A DNA stretch of 64,000 bases from Sanyastnella coralliicola (lineage in GTDB: Bacteria; Bacteroidota; Bacteroidia; Flavobacteriales_D; Sanyastnellaceae): assembly GCF_030845195.1 (NCBI RefSeq), contig NZ_CP132543.1, forward strand, positions 1,753,501 to 1,817,500, read 5' to 3'. Position numbers and translations under genes: made by a program. The notes beneath the pieces are model-generated. The model saw nothing but the letters and a program-made list of their open reading frames with translations, was not told where the DNA came from and did not search any database. This document shows positions 39,957 to 49,654 of this stretch, in pieces; the first letter of the stretch is position 1; every line of letters starts with the position of its first letter.

Positions 39957-42900
39957 ATGGGCAATTGGCAAATCGTTCCTTTCCTCATCGCTTCTTTGCT
40001 GTGGTTGAGTTCTACAGCACAAGAACAACCCTACTACCATTACATCCAGAACCACGGACAATGGCCTGATCAGGTAGTGGCTCAAGTGGAGATTGAGAAT
40101 GGACACTTCTGGGTTGAAAAGGAAGCGTTTACTTGGCATTTCTGGGACCTCTCTGCTATTTCAGCAGTTCACGGAACAAATACCGACGTTTCCGCGCTAG
40201 CGGGTCAATCCAAAATCAAAGGTCACGTCTATAAGACCAACTTCGCAGGTGCCAACCCTGACGCAGCTATCTCTTTCGAGGGTAAACAGAAAACTTACTA
40301 CAACTACTTCTTAGGCAATGACCCTGAAAGGTGGAAAGGAGAAGTTCCGGCTTTCGCGGGAATGCGCTACAGTGAGCTATACCAAGGAATCGATCTTCAT
40401 GTCTACTCTTCAGACTTCACTTTGAAATACGACTTCATCCTTGACCCGGGAGCTGACCCAACTCAGATTGCCTTTCAATACGAAGGTGTCGAGAGTATCT
40501 CCCTGAGAAACGGTCGATTGATCATCGAAACCTCGGTGAATGAAATGGTGGAACAGGCACCGATCGCCTGGCAGGTAGCCAAGAATGGTGAGAAGATTCC
40601 AGTAAGCTGCAGGTATGTCCTTCAAGGAGATATGGTTGGATTTGAATTCGACTCGAAACTAGACCCAAACCTCAAAACAGTGATAGATCCGGTGTTGGTA
40701 TTTAGCACCTATTCAGGGTCAACATCAGATAACTTCGGTTACACGGCTTCCTTTGATGACGAAGGGTTCTTATACAGCGGAAGCTCCTCTTTCGGAACAG
40801 GCTATCCAATCACAACGGGTGCTTACCAATCTGACTGGGGAGGTGGCGACGGACAAGGTTTCTTGGCGGGCACCGATATCGCTTTGAGCAAATTCGACGT
40901 GAGCGGAACCTTTATGGTCTGGTCAACATACCTAGGAGCAGATAATGATGAACTCCCCCACTCATTGATTGTGACTCCAGGAGGTGAATTATTGGTCTTT
41001 GGTACGAGTAGCTCGCCAGAGTTCCCAACCACAGATGATGCCTATTCATCTTCATTCAATGGAGGATCCACCATCGCACCTAGTGGTGTGGGTGTAGAGT
41101 ACGTGAACGGCTCTGATATTATCGTCACTAAGTTCACTCCTGACGGAACGAACCTGATAGCTTCAACCTTCCTTGGGGGAAGCGGGAATGATGGGGTAAA
41201 TACAGCAACCAGCTTGAAGTTTAATTACGCCGACGAATTCCGTGGTGAGATTGAATTAGACAATGAAGGCAATGTATATATCGCAAGTTGCACTTATTCT
41301 AATGACTTCCCGGTCGTGGGAGGATTTCAAGGGTCAAATGAAGGTGGACTAGACGGTTGTATTGTCAAGTTCAATGAAGATTTGAGCGATGTATTATACA
41401 GCACCTACATCGGTGATTCTGGAGATGACGGTGTCTACTCTCTAGCCATCACAACAGACAACAACGTCTATGCCTGTGGCGGAACAACAAGCTCAAACTT
41501 CCCAGTAACCAACGGATCTTACCAAGAGACTTACGGCGGAGGAAGTGCTGACGGATTTATCTGCCTGATTCCTGAAGATGGTTCAAGCATCACCGCTGGG
41601 ACTTTTTTAGGCTCAACAGCATATGACCAGTGTTACTTTGTTGAGGCCGATAAAAACAACGTCCCGCATATCTACGGACAAACACTCGCCTCCGGAACGA
41701 CATTCATCATCAACGCAGCCTACGGAAACGCCAATAGCGGAATGCTTGTAGCTAAGCTCGAACCTTCGTTGGATGAACTTACATGGTCAACCGTATTCGG
41801 GAATAGTAGTGGTGAGCCCAACCTCTCTCCTACAGCGTTTCTTGTGGATGTCTGCGGTAAGATTTACCTCTCTGGTTGGGGCGGAACAACGAACACTAGT
41901 TCCAACCCACAAACTGACACGGTCTTCAATATGGACCTGACCGATGATGCCTTTCAAGACAACACCAATGGAAGTGATTTCTACCTCTTGGTAATCGAAG
42001 ACGACGCCAGTGACATTGTTTATGGATCTTACTTTGGTGGATTGACCAGCTCAGAGCACGTTGATGGTGGAACCAGTCGATTCAACCGCAAAGGAGAAAT
42101 CTACCAAAGTGTATGTGCCGGATGCGGAAGCAATGACGACTTCCCGATTTTCCCTCCGAACGCGCACTCATCTACGAACAACAGTACCAATTGCAACTTG
42201 GGGGTTTTCAAATTCGACTTTGAGCTACCGATCACCGTGGCTGACTTCTTTATTCCGCCGTTAGGCTGTGTAAATGAACCCATCGCATTCCAGAACAACA
42301 GTAACGTATCGATTGAATTCTTCTGGGACTTTGGCGACGAAACGACATCAACATTCCCAAACCCGATTCATGAATATGAAGAGCCGGGGATCTATGAAGT
42401 GATGCTCGTAGCGAACCATCCTGCGACATGTAACCTTACTGACACCTTGTTCCGAACCATTGAGATTCTTGAGCCTCAAACTACTCAGTTAGGCGACTTG
42501 GAAATCTGCAGCGGACAAAGCGTGCAGTTAGGTCCAGTTCCGCAAGAACCAATTTTCGGTTACGAATGGGATCCGATTGGGACCCTTGACGATCCTGACT
42601 CAGCTGAGCCTACAGCCACACCAACTGAAGATACTGACTATACCCTGCTCCTTGATAATGGTGCATGCGTAGACACGTTGTTCCAGACGGTGGAAGTCAC
42701 CGTTCTCGACTTAAGCGTCCCAGACGATATTGTGCTTTGTGGACCTGGAGACATCATTACCCTTGAAGCCACTTCCAGTGAAACTGGAGTTGAATGGTTG
42801 TGGTCTTCTGATGAAGACTTCACTGATCAGTTGAACGTAGATGAAGACGATAACGACATTGATGTACTCGTTGATGAAGAGACCTCATACTACGTACAAG

Positions 42901-43715
42901 CTACACTAGGTGAATGTGTCACTACCGAAGAGGTATCTATCTCTTTCATTGTAGGGGCGCTGAATCTTGGTGGAGATCAAGTCGTTTGTGCTGGTGACAC
43001 TTTGACCATCTCAATACAAAACGACCTACCTGGTTTTACCATTGAGTGGTACCCTGAAGATGTGATTATCGCAGGCCAAGGAACGCAGTCTATTGACATT
43101 GTAGTTCCAGGTGAAACCGTGGTTGGTGTCAATGCAAGCGATGGCGACGGATGCGATCTCAATGGTGAAATCACGGTGGATGTCAGTGGAATTTCCCTCG
43201 ATCAAATCAACGCAAATGCCGATCCAACAGACATCATCACCGGAGAGTCTACTACCTTGACTGCCAACCCTCCAGGCTTTGACTACGTATGGTTTCCAAG
43301 CACTGGAGTGAATGATCCAGGTGCTCAAATCACAACAGCCACTCCTGAAGAGACAACTACGTATTACTTAACTGTAGCTGACGGAGAATGCATCTACAAC
43401 GACTCTGTCACCGTTCGCGTATTTGACTTTACATGCGGACCACCGAGCATTTACGTCCCGAACGCCTTTACTCCGAATGCAGATAGTCAAAATGAGCTGC
43501 TCTACGTCAGAGCGAACTTCGTCACAGATCTTTACTTCGTCATCTATGATCGATGGGGTGAGAAGGTCTTTGAAACTACTGAGCTCAGCAAGGGATGGGA
43601 TGGACGCTATAAAGGACGTCCGGTTGACCCTGCGGTTTACGTTTACTACCTCGAGGCAGTATGTGAAGACGGACAAGAGTTCTTTGACAAAGGAAATATC
43701 ACGGTGATTCGATGA
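39957..43715 (+). CDS. T9SS type B cargo: gliding-motility-type CTD, PKD domain, SBBP-like propeller
   Basis: 1252 residues. Signal peptide 1-20; DUF7948-like N-terminal region (YYHYIQNHGQWPDQVVAQVE) to about 235; SBBP/propeller-type repeats from about 240 to 720 (FSTYSGSTSDNFGYTASFDD, STYLGADNDELPH, STFLGGSGNDG, STYIGDSGDDGVYS); PKD domain about 760-850 (FFWDFGDETTSTFPNPIHEY); Ig-like repeats 850-1150; C-terminal gliding-motility-associated domain from about 1160 (YVPNAFTPNADSQNELLYVR, YDRWGEKVFETTELSKGWDG). That domain is the type B T9SS signal. It overlaps the PorP/SprF gene by ATGA, the usual partner arrangement. Probably an adhesin placed on the surface. Confidence 0.93.
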   Translation: MGNWQIVPFLIASLLWLSSTAQEQPYYHYIQNHGQWPDQVVAQVEIENGHFWVEKEAFTWHFWDLSAISAVHGTNTDVSALAGQSKIKGHVYKTNFAGANPDAAISFEGKQKTYYNYFLGNDPERWKGEVPAFAGMRYSELYQGIDLHVYSSDFTLKYDFILDPGADPTQIAFQYEGVESISLRNGRLIIETSVNEMVEQAPIAWQVAKNGEKIPVSCRYVLQGDMVGFEFDSKLDPNLKTVIDPVLVFSTYSGSTSDNFGYTASFDDEGFLYSGSSSFGTGYPITTGAYQSDWGGGDGQGFLAGTDIALSKFDVSGTFMVWSTYLGADNDELPHSLIVTPGGELLVFGTSSSPEFPTTDDAYSSSFNGGSTIAPSGVGVEYVNGSDIIVTKFTPDGTNLIASTFLGGSGNDGVNTATSLKFNYADEFRGEIELDNEGNVYIASCTYSNDFPVVGGFQGSNEGGLDGCIVKFNEDLSDVLYSTYIGDSGDDGVYSLAITTDNNVYACGGTTSSNFPVTNGSYQETYGGGSADGFICLIPEDGSSITAGTFLGSTAYDQCYFVEADKNNVPHIYGQTLASGTTFIINAAYGNANSGMLVAKLEPSLDELTWSTVFGNSSGEPNLSPTAFLVDVCGKIYLSGWGGTTNTSSNPQTDTVFNMDLTDDAFQDNTNGSDFYLLVIEDDASDIVYGSYFGGLTSSEHVDGGTSRFNRKGEIYQSVCAGCGSNDDFPIFPPNAHSSTNNSTNCNLGVFKFDFELPITVADFFIPPLGCVNEPIAFQNNSNVSIEFFWDFGDETTSTFPNPIHEYEEPGIYEVMLVANHPATCNLTDTLFRTIEILEPQTTQLGDLEICSGQSVQLGPVPQEPIFGYEWDPIGTLDDPDSAEPTATPTEDTDYTLLLDNGACVDTLFQTVEVTVLDLSVPDDIVLCGPGDIITLEATSSETGVEWLWSSDEDFTDQLNVDEDDNDIDVLVDEETSYYVQATLGECVTTEEVSISFIVGALNLGGDQVVCAGDTLTISIQNDLPGFTIEWYPEDVIIAGQGTQSIDIVVPGETVVGVNASDGDGCDLNGEITVDVSGISLDQINANADPTDIITGESTTLTANPPGFDYVWFPSTGVNDPGAQITTATPEETTTYYLTVADGECIYNDSVTVRVFDFTCGPPSIYVPNAFTPNADSQNELLYVRANFVTDLYFVIYDRWGEKVFETTELSKGWDGRYKGRPVDPAVYVYYLEAVCEDGQEFFDKGNITVIR

Positions 43716-44716
43716 AACACCTATTCATTGTCATATCGCTGTTTGTTTCTGTTTCCGCGCTAGCGCAAGACATACACTTCTCACAGTTCAATGTAGCGCC
43801 GATGGTCTACAACCCTGCATTCACAGGCATGTTTGAAGGCGATGTACGCTTTATTGGAAATCAGCGCACGCAATGGCGTTCAGTAACCGTTCCGTACAAC
43901 ACCGTAGGCGGAAGCGTGGATGCCCGAGGAATTTTATCCCAAGACGAACTAGCTGGAGGGTTCTCCATCTACCAAGACCGCGCTGGTGATTCTCGCTTGA
44001 ATACCCTTGCGATCAACGTGGCGGGCTCTTTTGAAGTGGCACAAAGTTTTGACTCACTGCACCGATTTTATGTTGGTGCGCAAGTTGGACTAACACACCG
44101 CAAAATAGACTACAGCGCCCTCACCTACGACAATCAGTGGAATGGCTTCGCTTACCAGAGCTCCTTAGATCCGAATGAGGATTTTGCTCGAGACGCGCGA
44201 ACTCACGGCAATCTGAATATTGGAGGAGCATGGCAATACCGCAAGGACAAACGCCATGACATTCAGGCAGGAATTGCTTTTCATCATTTGAATGGCCCTA
44301 AGCAGAGTTTCTTTGATGACCCTTCCATTCGACTAGACCTTCGTTTCTCGGTAAACGGAAGCGGGGTTTGGAAAGTCAATGAAGAATGGGATGCTATGGG
44401 CGGTATTCTCTTCCAACGCCAAGGTACATTCATGGAAATCATCCCTGGGGCTGGTGCGCGGTATGTGCTTGAAGATGGACGCGGCATGTTCAGAACCATC
44501 TTCGGCGGAGTTTATTGGAGAACACGTGATGCAGGATATATTCTGGCTGGAATGGACTACGATCAGTGGCGTGTCGGTTTATCTTATGACATCAACACCA
44601 GTGACCTAAGACCTGCTAGTAATGCACGCGGAGGCCTAGAGATTAGCGTTGTGTACATCCTTGAACGAATTGTTCCCCCGACAATAAATCGTCGTTTATG
44701 CCCTGAATACCTCTAG
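43712..44716 (+). CDS. PorP/SprF family type IX secretion system membrane protein
   Basis: 334 residues. Signal peptide 1-18 (VSVSALA), then QDIHFSQFNVAPMVYNPAFTG, the hallmark start of PorP/SprF proteins, followed by beta strands of an outer-membrane barrel (FIGNQRTQWRSVTVPYNTV, GGFSIYQDRAGDSRLNT). PorP/SprF proteins bind type B cargo and help attach it to the surface. It overlaps the cargo gene by 4 bp, so both are made in step. The signal-peptide region carries one copy of the TTCCGCGCTAGCG motif (43753-43765). Confidence 0.95.
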   Translation: MKHLFIVISLFVSVSALAQDIHFSQFNVAPMVYNPAFTGMFEGDVRFIGNQRTQWRSVTVPYNTVGGSVDARGILSQDELAGGFSIYQDRAGDSRLNTLAINVAGSFEVAQSFDSLHRFYVGAQVGLTHRKIDYSALTYDNQWNGFAYQSSLDPNEDFARDARTHGNLNIGGAWQYRKDKRHDIQAGIAFHHLNGPKQSFFDDPSIRLDLRFSVNGSGVWKVNEEWDAMGGILFQRQGTFMEIIPGAGARYVLEDGRGMFRTIFGGVYWRTRDAGYILAGMDYDQWRVGLSYDINTSDLRPASNARGGLEISVVYILERIVPPTINRRLCPEYL

Positions 44717-44742
44717 GGCTATAATTCCTCGCAATCGGTTTG

Positions 44743-44750
44743 TAATTTTG
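44743..44750 (+). promoter_or_regulatory. -7 box TAATTTTG, 5 nt before start
   Basis: Exact TAnnTTTG match, followed by CTGCA and the ATG at 44756. Confidence 0.65.
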
Positions 44751-44755
44751 CTGCA

Positions 44756-45088
44756 ATGGCAGAAAAAGAGCGCAGCATAGAATCGAAGTTGGTTGATGCC
44801 ACTTTGATTGTGGTAGTCTTATATAACCTCCTGTTCTTCTGGGGGAAATTCGGTTCGCACATTCTCAGCTCCGTCATCACTCCTATCTACGAGAGCATTC
44901 AATCAAGCATTGGCTTTTTGACAATCATGGAGATCATAGGAGTAGTCGTTGTCTTTGCAGATTTGATGCTGCGCCTCGATTCATTCTCTTCGGCAGGAAG
45001 AAAGCTTCGCTACGTATTTATCGCGATTGCCTTGATTGGCTTCTTCTTCAAACTCTTTATTAACTACCTCGATTCAGCCTTGGGCTAA
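44756..45088 (+). CDS. Small membrane protein, 110 aa
   Basis: Three membrane helices: about 15-32 (LIVVVLYNLLFFWGKFG), 54-72 (FLTIMEIIGVVVVFADLML) and 85-105 (YVFIAIALIGFFFKLFINYL). No family recognised. The -7 box 5 nt before its ATG supports it as a separate transcription unit. Its stop overlaps the stop of the convergent gene at 45085 by 4 bp, so the two genes share the end region. Confidence 0.75.
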   Translation: MAEKERSIESKLVDATLIVVVLYNLLFFWGKFGSHILSSVITPIYESIQSSIGFLTIMEIIGVVVVFADLMLRLDSFSSAGRKLRYVFIAIALIGFFFKLFINYLDSALG

Positions 45089-45843
45089 TCGTCATCTAGA
45101 TGATACTGGTGATCTGAAGGGTCTAGGCTACGGCTTCTTCCATACTTCTCGTAGGCAGCAAATCTATCCTTCACATACAGAATGAACTCGTATTGAGAGA
45201 AACGCTTCAAGCGCTCATCGCCAGGGTCCATGAAATCAATGAAGGCATCGAACTCATCATCCTCAAGGTCAATGATGTCGTACTCAGCGTATTTACCAAA
45301 GAGCTCTTTTAACAGTTCTCTTCTTCGGTCGTTGTTCCGTAATTCTATCGCCTCACGGCGGGAACGCTCACGCTTACTGAATGCTTGATACAAGAAGGTA
45401 ATTGGCGATTGAATGGCGTTGATTTCAGAAACGCGATAATCCTTCTCATTGAATCCTAAGGTCTGAATATCATCGTGAATTGCTTGTAGTTCTCGTGGAG
45501 CAATCACCTCTACTTCAGGGATGCTGATACGCAGCTGCTTCATTTGAATGTTCGCCGTGTACTGTGGTCTCCATGTAGAGTCTGCAAAAGAAATACGTAC
45601 CGAGATGTAGCCGGTAGCTGCAAACTGAATCGTGTCTCCTTTACAGGCCTTGATCAGGTAGGAACCATCTGGTTCACAGAATTGGCCCACTGAACGTGTG
45701 CGGTTAACAACCATGGCATCGAACATTGGCCGGCCATTCTCAGCCGTGACTTTTCCGCTAATGAAGACTGTTGAATCACAGTCGTACTGCGCTTCCGCCG
45801 TTAAGGCGAAAAAGAAAAGAACAAACGAAAGCCAATACTTCAT
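45085..45843 (-). CDS. Secreted protein with carboxypeptidase-regulatory-like domain
   Basis: 252 residues. Signal peptide 1-18 (MKYWLSFVLFFFALTAEA). Residues about 25-95 are a CarboxypepD_reg-like beta sandwich (FISGKVTAENGRPMFDAMVV, CEPDGSYLIKACKGDTIQFA, GYISVRISF), commonly found at the front of TonB receptors but here alone. The rest is helical and highly charged (RERSRREAIELRNNDRRREL), ending in SLDPSDHQYHLDDD. Function unknown; probably periplasmic. Convergent with 44756-45088. Confidence 0.8.
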   Translation of the reverse strand: MKYWLSFVLFFFALTAEAQYDCDSTVFISGKVTAENGRPMFDAMVVNRTRSVGQFCEPDGSYLIKACKGDTIQFAATGYISVRISFADSTWRPQYTANIQMKQLRISIPEVEVIAPRELQAIHDDIQTLGFNEKDYRVSEINAIQSPITFLYQAFSKRERSRREAIELRNNDRRRELLKELFGKYAEYDIIDLEDDEFDAFIDFMDPGDERLKRFSQYEFILYVKDRFAAYEKYGRSRSLDPSDHQYHLDDD

Positions 45844-45884
45844 GTGTGCGGTTTGTCAATGAGACGCAATGATCACGCCAGGAG

Positions 45885-46367
45885 TTACATCTCTTTTCTT
45901 ACAAATGAAAAGCGGTCTTCCCCAAATGTGCCATTCTCCATTCCATTTAAGAATACCTCCATCTCCCCTGTTGAAATCAGTTTGTATGAGATTTTCTTCG
46001 GGAAATCATGGTTGGGATTTTCGAATGTTACTTGGTCGTTGGTCATTTCGGTCATTCGGAATTCAACGGCACTACTCTGAGAAGCCCCACTGAGATTCAC
46101 GATATAGAAAAGATCATTTCCCTTTTGAGTGATCTCTAACTGCTCAATAAACACGGTGTCGCTTCCAGAAAGAACAAAGCCCTGACCAAGCAAATGATTA
46201 TCACCTAGATTCTCCCACTGCTCGTAGAACTTATTGTCACGGTTAACATCCTCCCAACTACCCGCTAATTGATCTAACGGAAAATGGGCCGGGTTCTCCG
46301 TAGGGATACTTCCACCTCCGCATGAAAACATGAGAAGGCTGATTGTTATGATCGAGGCGAAACGCAT
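45885..46367 (-). CDS. DUF6265-like lipoprotein, 160 aa
   Basis: Lipoprotein signal with lipobox LMFSC (Cys 16) and a Gly linker. The body shows the DUF6265 pattern: LDQLAGSWEDVNRDNKFYEQW near the start, then a lipocalin-like run of strands ending in TFENPNHDFPKKISYKL. The family is unassigned functionally. A -7 box TACTTTTG ends 5 nt before the ATG. It lies 41 bp upstream of the start of the gene at 45843 on the same strand. Confidence 0.82.
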   Translation of the reverse strand: MRFASIITISLLMFSCGGGSIPTENPAHFPLDQLAGSWEDVNRDNKFYEQWENLGDNHLLGQGFVLSGSDTVFIEQLEITQKGNDLFYIVNLSGASQSSAVEFRMTEMTNDQVTFENPNHDFPKKISYKLISTGEMEVFLNGMENGTFGEDRFSFVRKEM

Positions 46368-46372
46368 TCAGT

Positions 46373-46380
46373 CAAAAGTA
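46373..46380 (-). promoter_or_regulatory. -7 box TACTTTTG, 5 nt before start
   Basis: Exact TAnnTTTG match on the minus strand, with ACTGA between it and the ATG at 46367. Confidence 0.65.
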
Positions 46381-46472
46381 GTGAATATGATCGTTGAGAG
46401 TTGTTAATGGCTTCAGTGATCAGCCATTGCTGTAACCACAGCGCACCAATTCCGTACCTAAATAGACTGATC

Positions 46473-47027
46473 ATGTGGAAGTTACCCCTCATAGCGCTTT
46501 TGATGCTCATCACGTGTGCTTCAGGACATCATCGAGAAGAATACGATGAAGCCTTGGCAGAACGTGTCCCTGCTATTCAATTGATGCCTAATTGGAACGA
46601 TCCAATCACCTTTGGTATTGCCACCATTTACGAAGGCGAAGTCATTGACCTCGATCATGTTACCATGGAGAACTTCATCATGATCTATGCTGGTGCTCGA
46701 AAGCACATCGCCAACAAAACAGGTTCGAATCTATTCAGTAAACGAGGTATCAACAATTGCTACGTTGATTATGTAAGCGCCGAGCGACAGCACTACCGAA
46801 CCTGCGATCCTGTCGAAGGGCTGTGGAAGCTCCGTTATCAAAAGAACCCCAACGATGACACCGATAAAGGCGGTTGGAGCTCTATTGAATCAGCTCCTGA
46901 CGACCGTCAACTCTCGATGCTCCGCGCCTTCAACATTACTCGCCTCAACGATTTCGCCATTGGTGAAGACGCATGGGCGTTGATTCAAGCGGTGAATGAT
47001 CCTTCTTGGGTTGCCAAATACAAGTAA
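46473..47027 (+). CDS. Hypothetical exported protein, 184 aa
   Basis: Start taken at ATG 46473 (MWKLPLIALLMLITCASGHH), because a secretion signal begins there; an in-frame ATG 24 codons upstream adds a non-signal stretch. The Cys after LIT could be a lipid anchor although Thr at the -1 position is unusual. The mature part is mixed (QLMPNWNDPITFGIATIYEG, YAGARKHIANKTGSNLFS, NCYVDYVSAERQHYRTCDP) with no family recognised. It is followed 27 bp later by meaB. Confidence 0.65.
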   Translation: MWKLPLIALLMLITCASGHHREEYDEALAERVPAIQLMPNWNDPITFGIATIYEGEVIDLDHVTMENFIMIYAGARKHIANKTGSNLFSKRGINNCYVDYVSAERQHYRTCDPVEGLWKLRYQKNPNDDTDKGGWSSIESAPDDRQLSMLRAFNITRLNDFAIGEDAWALIQAVNDPSWVAKYK

Positions 47028-47042
47028 ACCTTCTGACTTCGT

Positions 47043-47050
47043 TATCTTCG
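47043..47050 (+). promoter_or_regulatory. -7 box TATCTTCG, 4 nt before start
   Basis: Followed by CTTC and the GTG at 47055, so the meaB transcript may start at or just before its start codon. Confidence 0.55.
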
Positions 47051-47054
47051 CTTC

Positions 47055-48098
47055 GTGAGCGAAGGAACAGGAAATGCACGGCAACGTGCCATCGAAAAGA
47101 TCCGCAAAGAACGTGCTGAACGTGGCAACATTCAGGTGCTCTTTGATGAGTTAAAAACTGGAAAGCGAGACGCGCTTTCAAAGGCTATTACCATCATAGA
47201 AAGTCACCGTGAAGAAGACCGCGAACCGGCTGATGCGCTCCTTTCACTTTGCCTCCCATTTTCAGGAAACTCACGTCGCATTGGAATCACCGGAGTTCCA
47301 GGCGTTGGAAAATCCACCTTCATCGAATCTTTCGGGATGGCTTTAATTGGCCGAGGTCACCAAGTAGCGGTTCTTGCCATTGACCCTAGTTCACAGCGTT
47401 CTGGAGGAAGTATCCTCGGTGATAAAACGCGCATGGAGCAGTTAAGCCGTGCACCCGAAGCGTTCGTAAGACCTAGTCCGGCGGCAGATACCCTAGGAGG
47501 TGTAGCCCGCGCCACACGCGAGAGCATCGTATTATGCGAGGCTGCTGGGTACGATACCATCATCGTGGAAACCGTGGGGGTTGGTCAATCAGAGACCGCG
47601 GTGAACGATATGGTTGACTTCTTCCTTTTGCTCATGTTAGCTGGTGCTGGTGATGAACTTCAAGGCATCAAGCGAGGCATTATGGAAATGGCAGATAGCA
47701 TGCTTATCACCAAGGCTGATGGAGACAATGCGAAGAAAGCCATCAACGCGAAACGCCAGTACAAGGCTGCCTTGCACCTCTACCCACCTTCAGATAATGA
47801 TTGGGTGACTCAAGTTGAGTTATGTAGTGCGTTAGAGAATACGGGCGTAGATGAATTTGTGGAACAATGTAGCACCTACTTCGAGCACATCACATCCAAT
47901 GGATGGAAGTCAAGACACCGAGAGGAACAAGACCTGGCGTGGTTCAACGACGCCATCAAGAGTGAATTGTTGCGAAGCTTCTCTTCAGACCCAAGCCTTG
48001 CGGAAGAAATGGTGAAGATGCGTGAAATGATTGGCGCTAAGAAGCTCTCCCCATTTGCTGCGGCACATCAACTCGTCAAAAAATTCCAAGGAAAATAA
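47055..48098 (+). CDS. meaB: Methylmalonyl-CoA mutase-associated GTPase MeaB
   Basis: 347 residues from a GTG. G3E-family P-loop GTPase that protects and loads adenosylcobalamin into methylmalonyl-CoA mutase. Walker A GVPGVGKST (80-88), switch region LAIDPSSQRSGGSILGDKTRM, ETVGVGQSE for the Mg-binding G3 region, and TKADGDN for base recognition (NKxD-type motif). Length and C-terminal helical arm are typical. The mutase genes are not in the window. It converges with hisS; stop codons are 4 bp apart. Confidence 0.96.
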   Translation: MSEGTGNARQRAIEKIRKERAERGNIQVLFDELKTGKRDALSKAITIIESHREEDREPADALLSLCLPFSGNSRRIGITGVPGVGKSTFIESFGMALIGRGHQVAVLAIDPSSQRSGGSILGDKTRMEQLSRAPEAFVRPSPAADTLGGVARATRESIVLCEAAGYDTIIVETVGVGQSETAVNDMVDFFLLLMLAGAGDELQGIKRGIMEMADSMLITKADGDNAKKAINAKRQYKAALHLYPPSDNDWVTQVELCSALENTGVDEFVEQCSTYFEHITSNGWKSRHREEQDLAWFNDAIKSELLRSFSSDPSLAEEMVKMREMIGAKKLSPFAAAHQLVKKFQGK

Positions 48099-48102
48099 TC
48101 GC

Positions 48103-49470
48103 CTAGCCGCGAACTGCATTGAACAGACCATCTGCTGATAGTTTGCTCTGCTCCCCTGATTGCATATTCTTCAGCGTAATTTGCTTGTTCGCAAGCTCAT
48201 CTGAACCAATCAAGGCCACGAAAGGAATCCCCTTGTCGTTCGCGTACTTCATCTGTTTATTGAGCTTAGTAGACTCAGGATAAATCTCAGCTCTTAGTCC
48301 TTGCGAACGTAGGTCCTTCAACATTTCCATGCACCAGATCTCTTCAGCCTCTCCAAAGTTGGCAAACAACAACTCAGTCGAAATGCCCGCTTCCTTTGGG
48401 AAAAGGTTGAAATACTCGAGTACGTCATAAATGCGATCAGCTCCGAAGCTGATACCTACCCCTGACATTCCTTTTAGACCGAAGATTCCGGTGAGGTCAT
48501 CGTAACGACCACCACCACAAATAGAACCTACTGGCGAATCGTCTACTTTCACTTCGAAGATTGCTCCTGTGTAGTAATTCAATCCACGTGCAAGCGTTGG
48601 GTCAATTTTCACATTTGTCGAGCGTAAGCCAATACGCTCAACGTATTCAATAACGTAGCGAAGCTCTTCTACCCCTTTGGTTCCGATTTCAGAATCGGTC
48701 AAGTGCGACGCCAATTGATTGAGTACAGCCTGGTTATCGCCGTCCATTCCAAAAAGCGGTTGCAGGGCAGTGATTTGGTCTTCCGTAATTCCACGGTTGA
48801 CTAGTTCCTGCTTCACTTTTTCTTCCCCGATCTTATCGAGTTTATCAATGGCTACCGTAATATCCGTGAGCTTATCGGAAGCATTCGCTACTTCAGCGAT
48901 TCCGGCAAGCACCTTTCGGTTATTCAACACCACGTTGAAGTTTGGAATCTGCAAATCACTTAATACCTCATCGAAGATTTGCACCAACTCTACTTCATTC
49001 AGCAGGCTATTCGAACCAACGATATCTACGTCGCACTGGAAGAACTCCTGGTATCGCCCTTTCCCCGGACGATCACCACGCCATACCGGCTGAATCTGGT
49101 AACGCTTGAATGGACGAGGCAAAGCGTGCTGGTTCATCACCACAAAACGCGCAAAAGGAACAGTCAGGTCATATCGAAGGGCCTTCTTACTGATCGAAAA
49201 CGAAAGTTTCTTCGAGTCCCCTTCCGCGATAGCGTCTTTATCAGCCTTATTCAGGAAATCACCATTGTTCAGAATCTTGAAGATCAGCTGATCTCCTTCT
49301 TCCCCATATTTCCCTGTGAGCGTCGCCAAATTCTCCATAGCAGGAGTTTCAATCGGCTCAAAACCAAAACGTTCGAATACCGAACGGATGGTCTGGAAGA
49401 TCCAATTTCTTCTCACCATTTCTTTCGGTCCGAAATCTCTGGTGCCTTTAGGAATCGATGGTTTACTCAT
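48103..49470 (-). CDS. hisS: Histidyl-tRNA synthetase
   Basis: 455 residues, class II synthetase that charges tRNA-His in the cytosol. Start MSKPSIPKGTRDFGP is canonical. Motif 2 region RYQIQPVWRGDRPGKGRYQEF, His-binding motif ARGLNYYTGAIFEV and motif 3 GVGISFGADRIYDVL are intact; the C-terminal anticodon domain is present (GISTELLFANFGEAEE to the end). A -7 box TATATTCG lies 18 nt before the start. One TTCCGCGATAGCG motif (49222-49234) lies in it. Confidence 0.97.
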   Translation of the reverse strand: MSKPSIPKGTRDFGPKEMVRRNWIFQTIRSVFERFGFEPIETPAMENLATLTGKYGEEGDQLIFKILNNGDFLNKADKDAIAEGDSKKLSFSISKKALRYDLTVPFARFVVMNQHALPRPFKRYQIQPVWRGDRPGKGRYQEFFQCDVDIVGSNSLLNEVELVQIFDEVLSDLQIPNFNVVLNNRKVLAGIAEVANASDKLTDITVAIDKLDKIGEEKVKQELVNRGITEDQITALQPLFGMDGDNQAVLNQLASHLTDSEIGTKGVEELRYVIEYVERIGLRSTNVKIDPTLARGLNYYTGAIFEVKVDDSPVGSICGGGRYDDLTGIFGLKGMSGVGISFGADRIYDVLEYFNLFPKEAGISTELLFANFGEAEEIWCMEMLKDLRSQGLRAEIYPESTKLNKQMKYANDKGIPFVALIGSDELANKQITLKNMQSGEQSKLSADGLFNAVRG

Positions 49471-49488
49471 GAGGTTTGCTTTGCGCCG

Positions 49489-49496
49489 CGAATATA
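49489..49496 (-). promoter_or_regulatory. Putative -7 box TATATTCG for hisS
   Basis: Minus-strand TAnnTTyG match, 18 nt before the ATG at 49470. Confidence 0.5.
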
Positions 49497-49506
49497 CGAT
49501 GAACTA

Positions 49507-49640
49507 TTTAGGCTTAGGGCCTATGGCTTAAGGCTTAGGTATATTTCACTCCTTTTACTCTATAGATATATATTTACAATCTTCAAGAACCATAACCTTA
49601 AGCCATAAGCCATAAGCCATAAGCCTTATGCCTTATGCCT
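49507..49640. repeat. Inverted heptamer repeats (GGCTTAG / AAGCCAT)
   Basis: TTAGGCTTAGGGCCTATGGC and AAGGCTTAGG (49507-49540) face CCTTAAGCCATAAGCCATAA, then GCCATAAGCCTTATGCC (49590-49640), so the two blocks can pair. Three tandem CATAAGC units are clear. The same words occur at 55503-55535. Confidence 0.8.
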
Positions 49641-49654
49641 TCCACACACCTACG

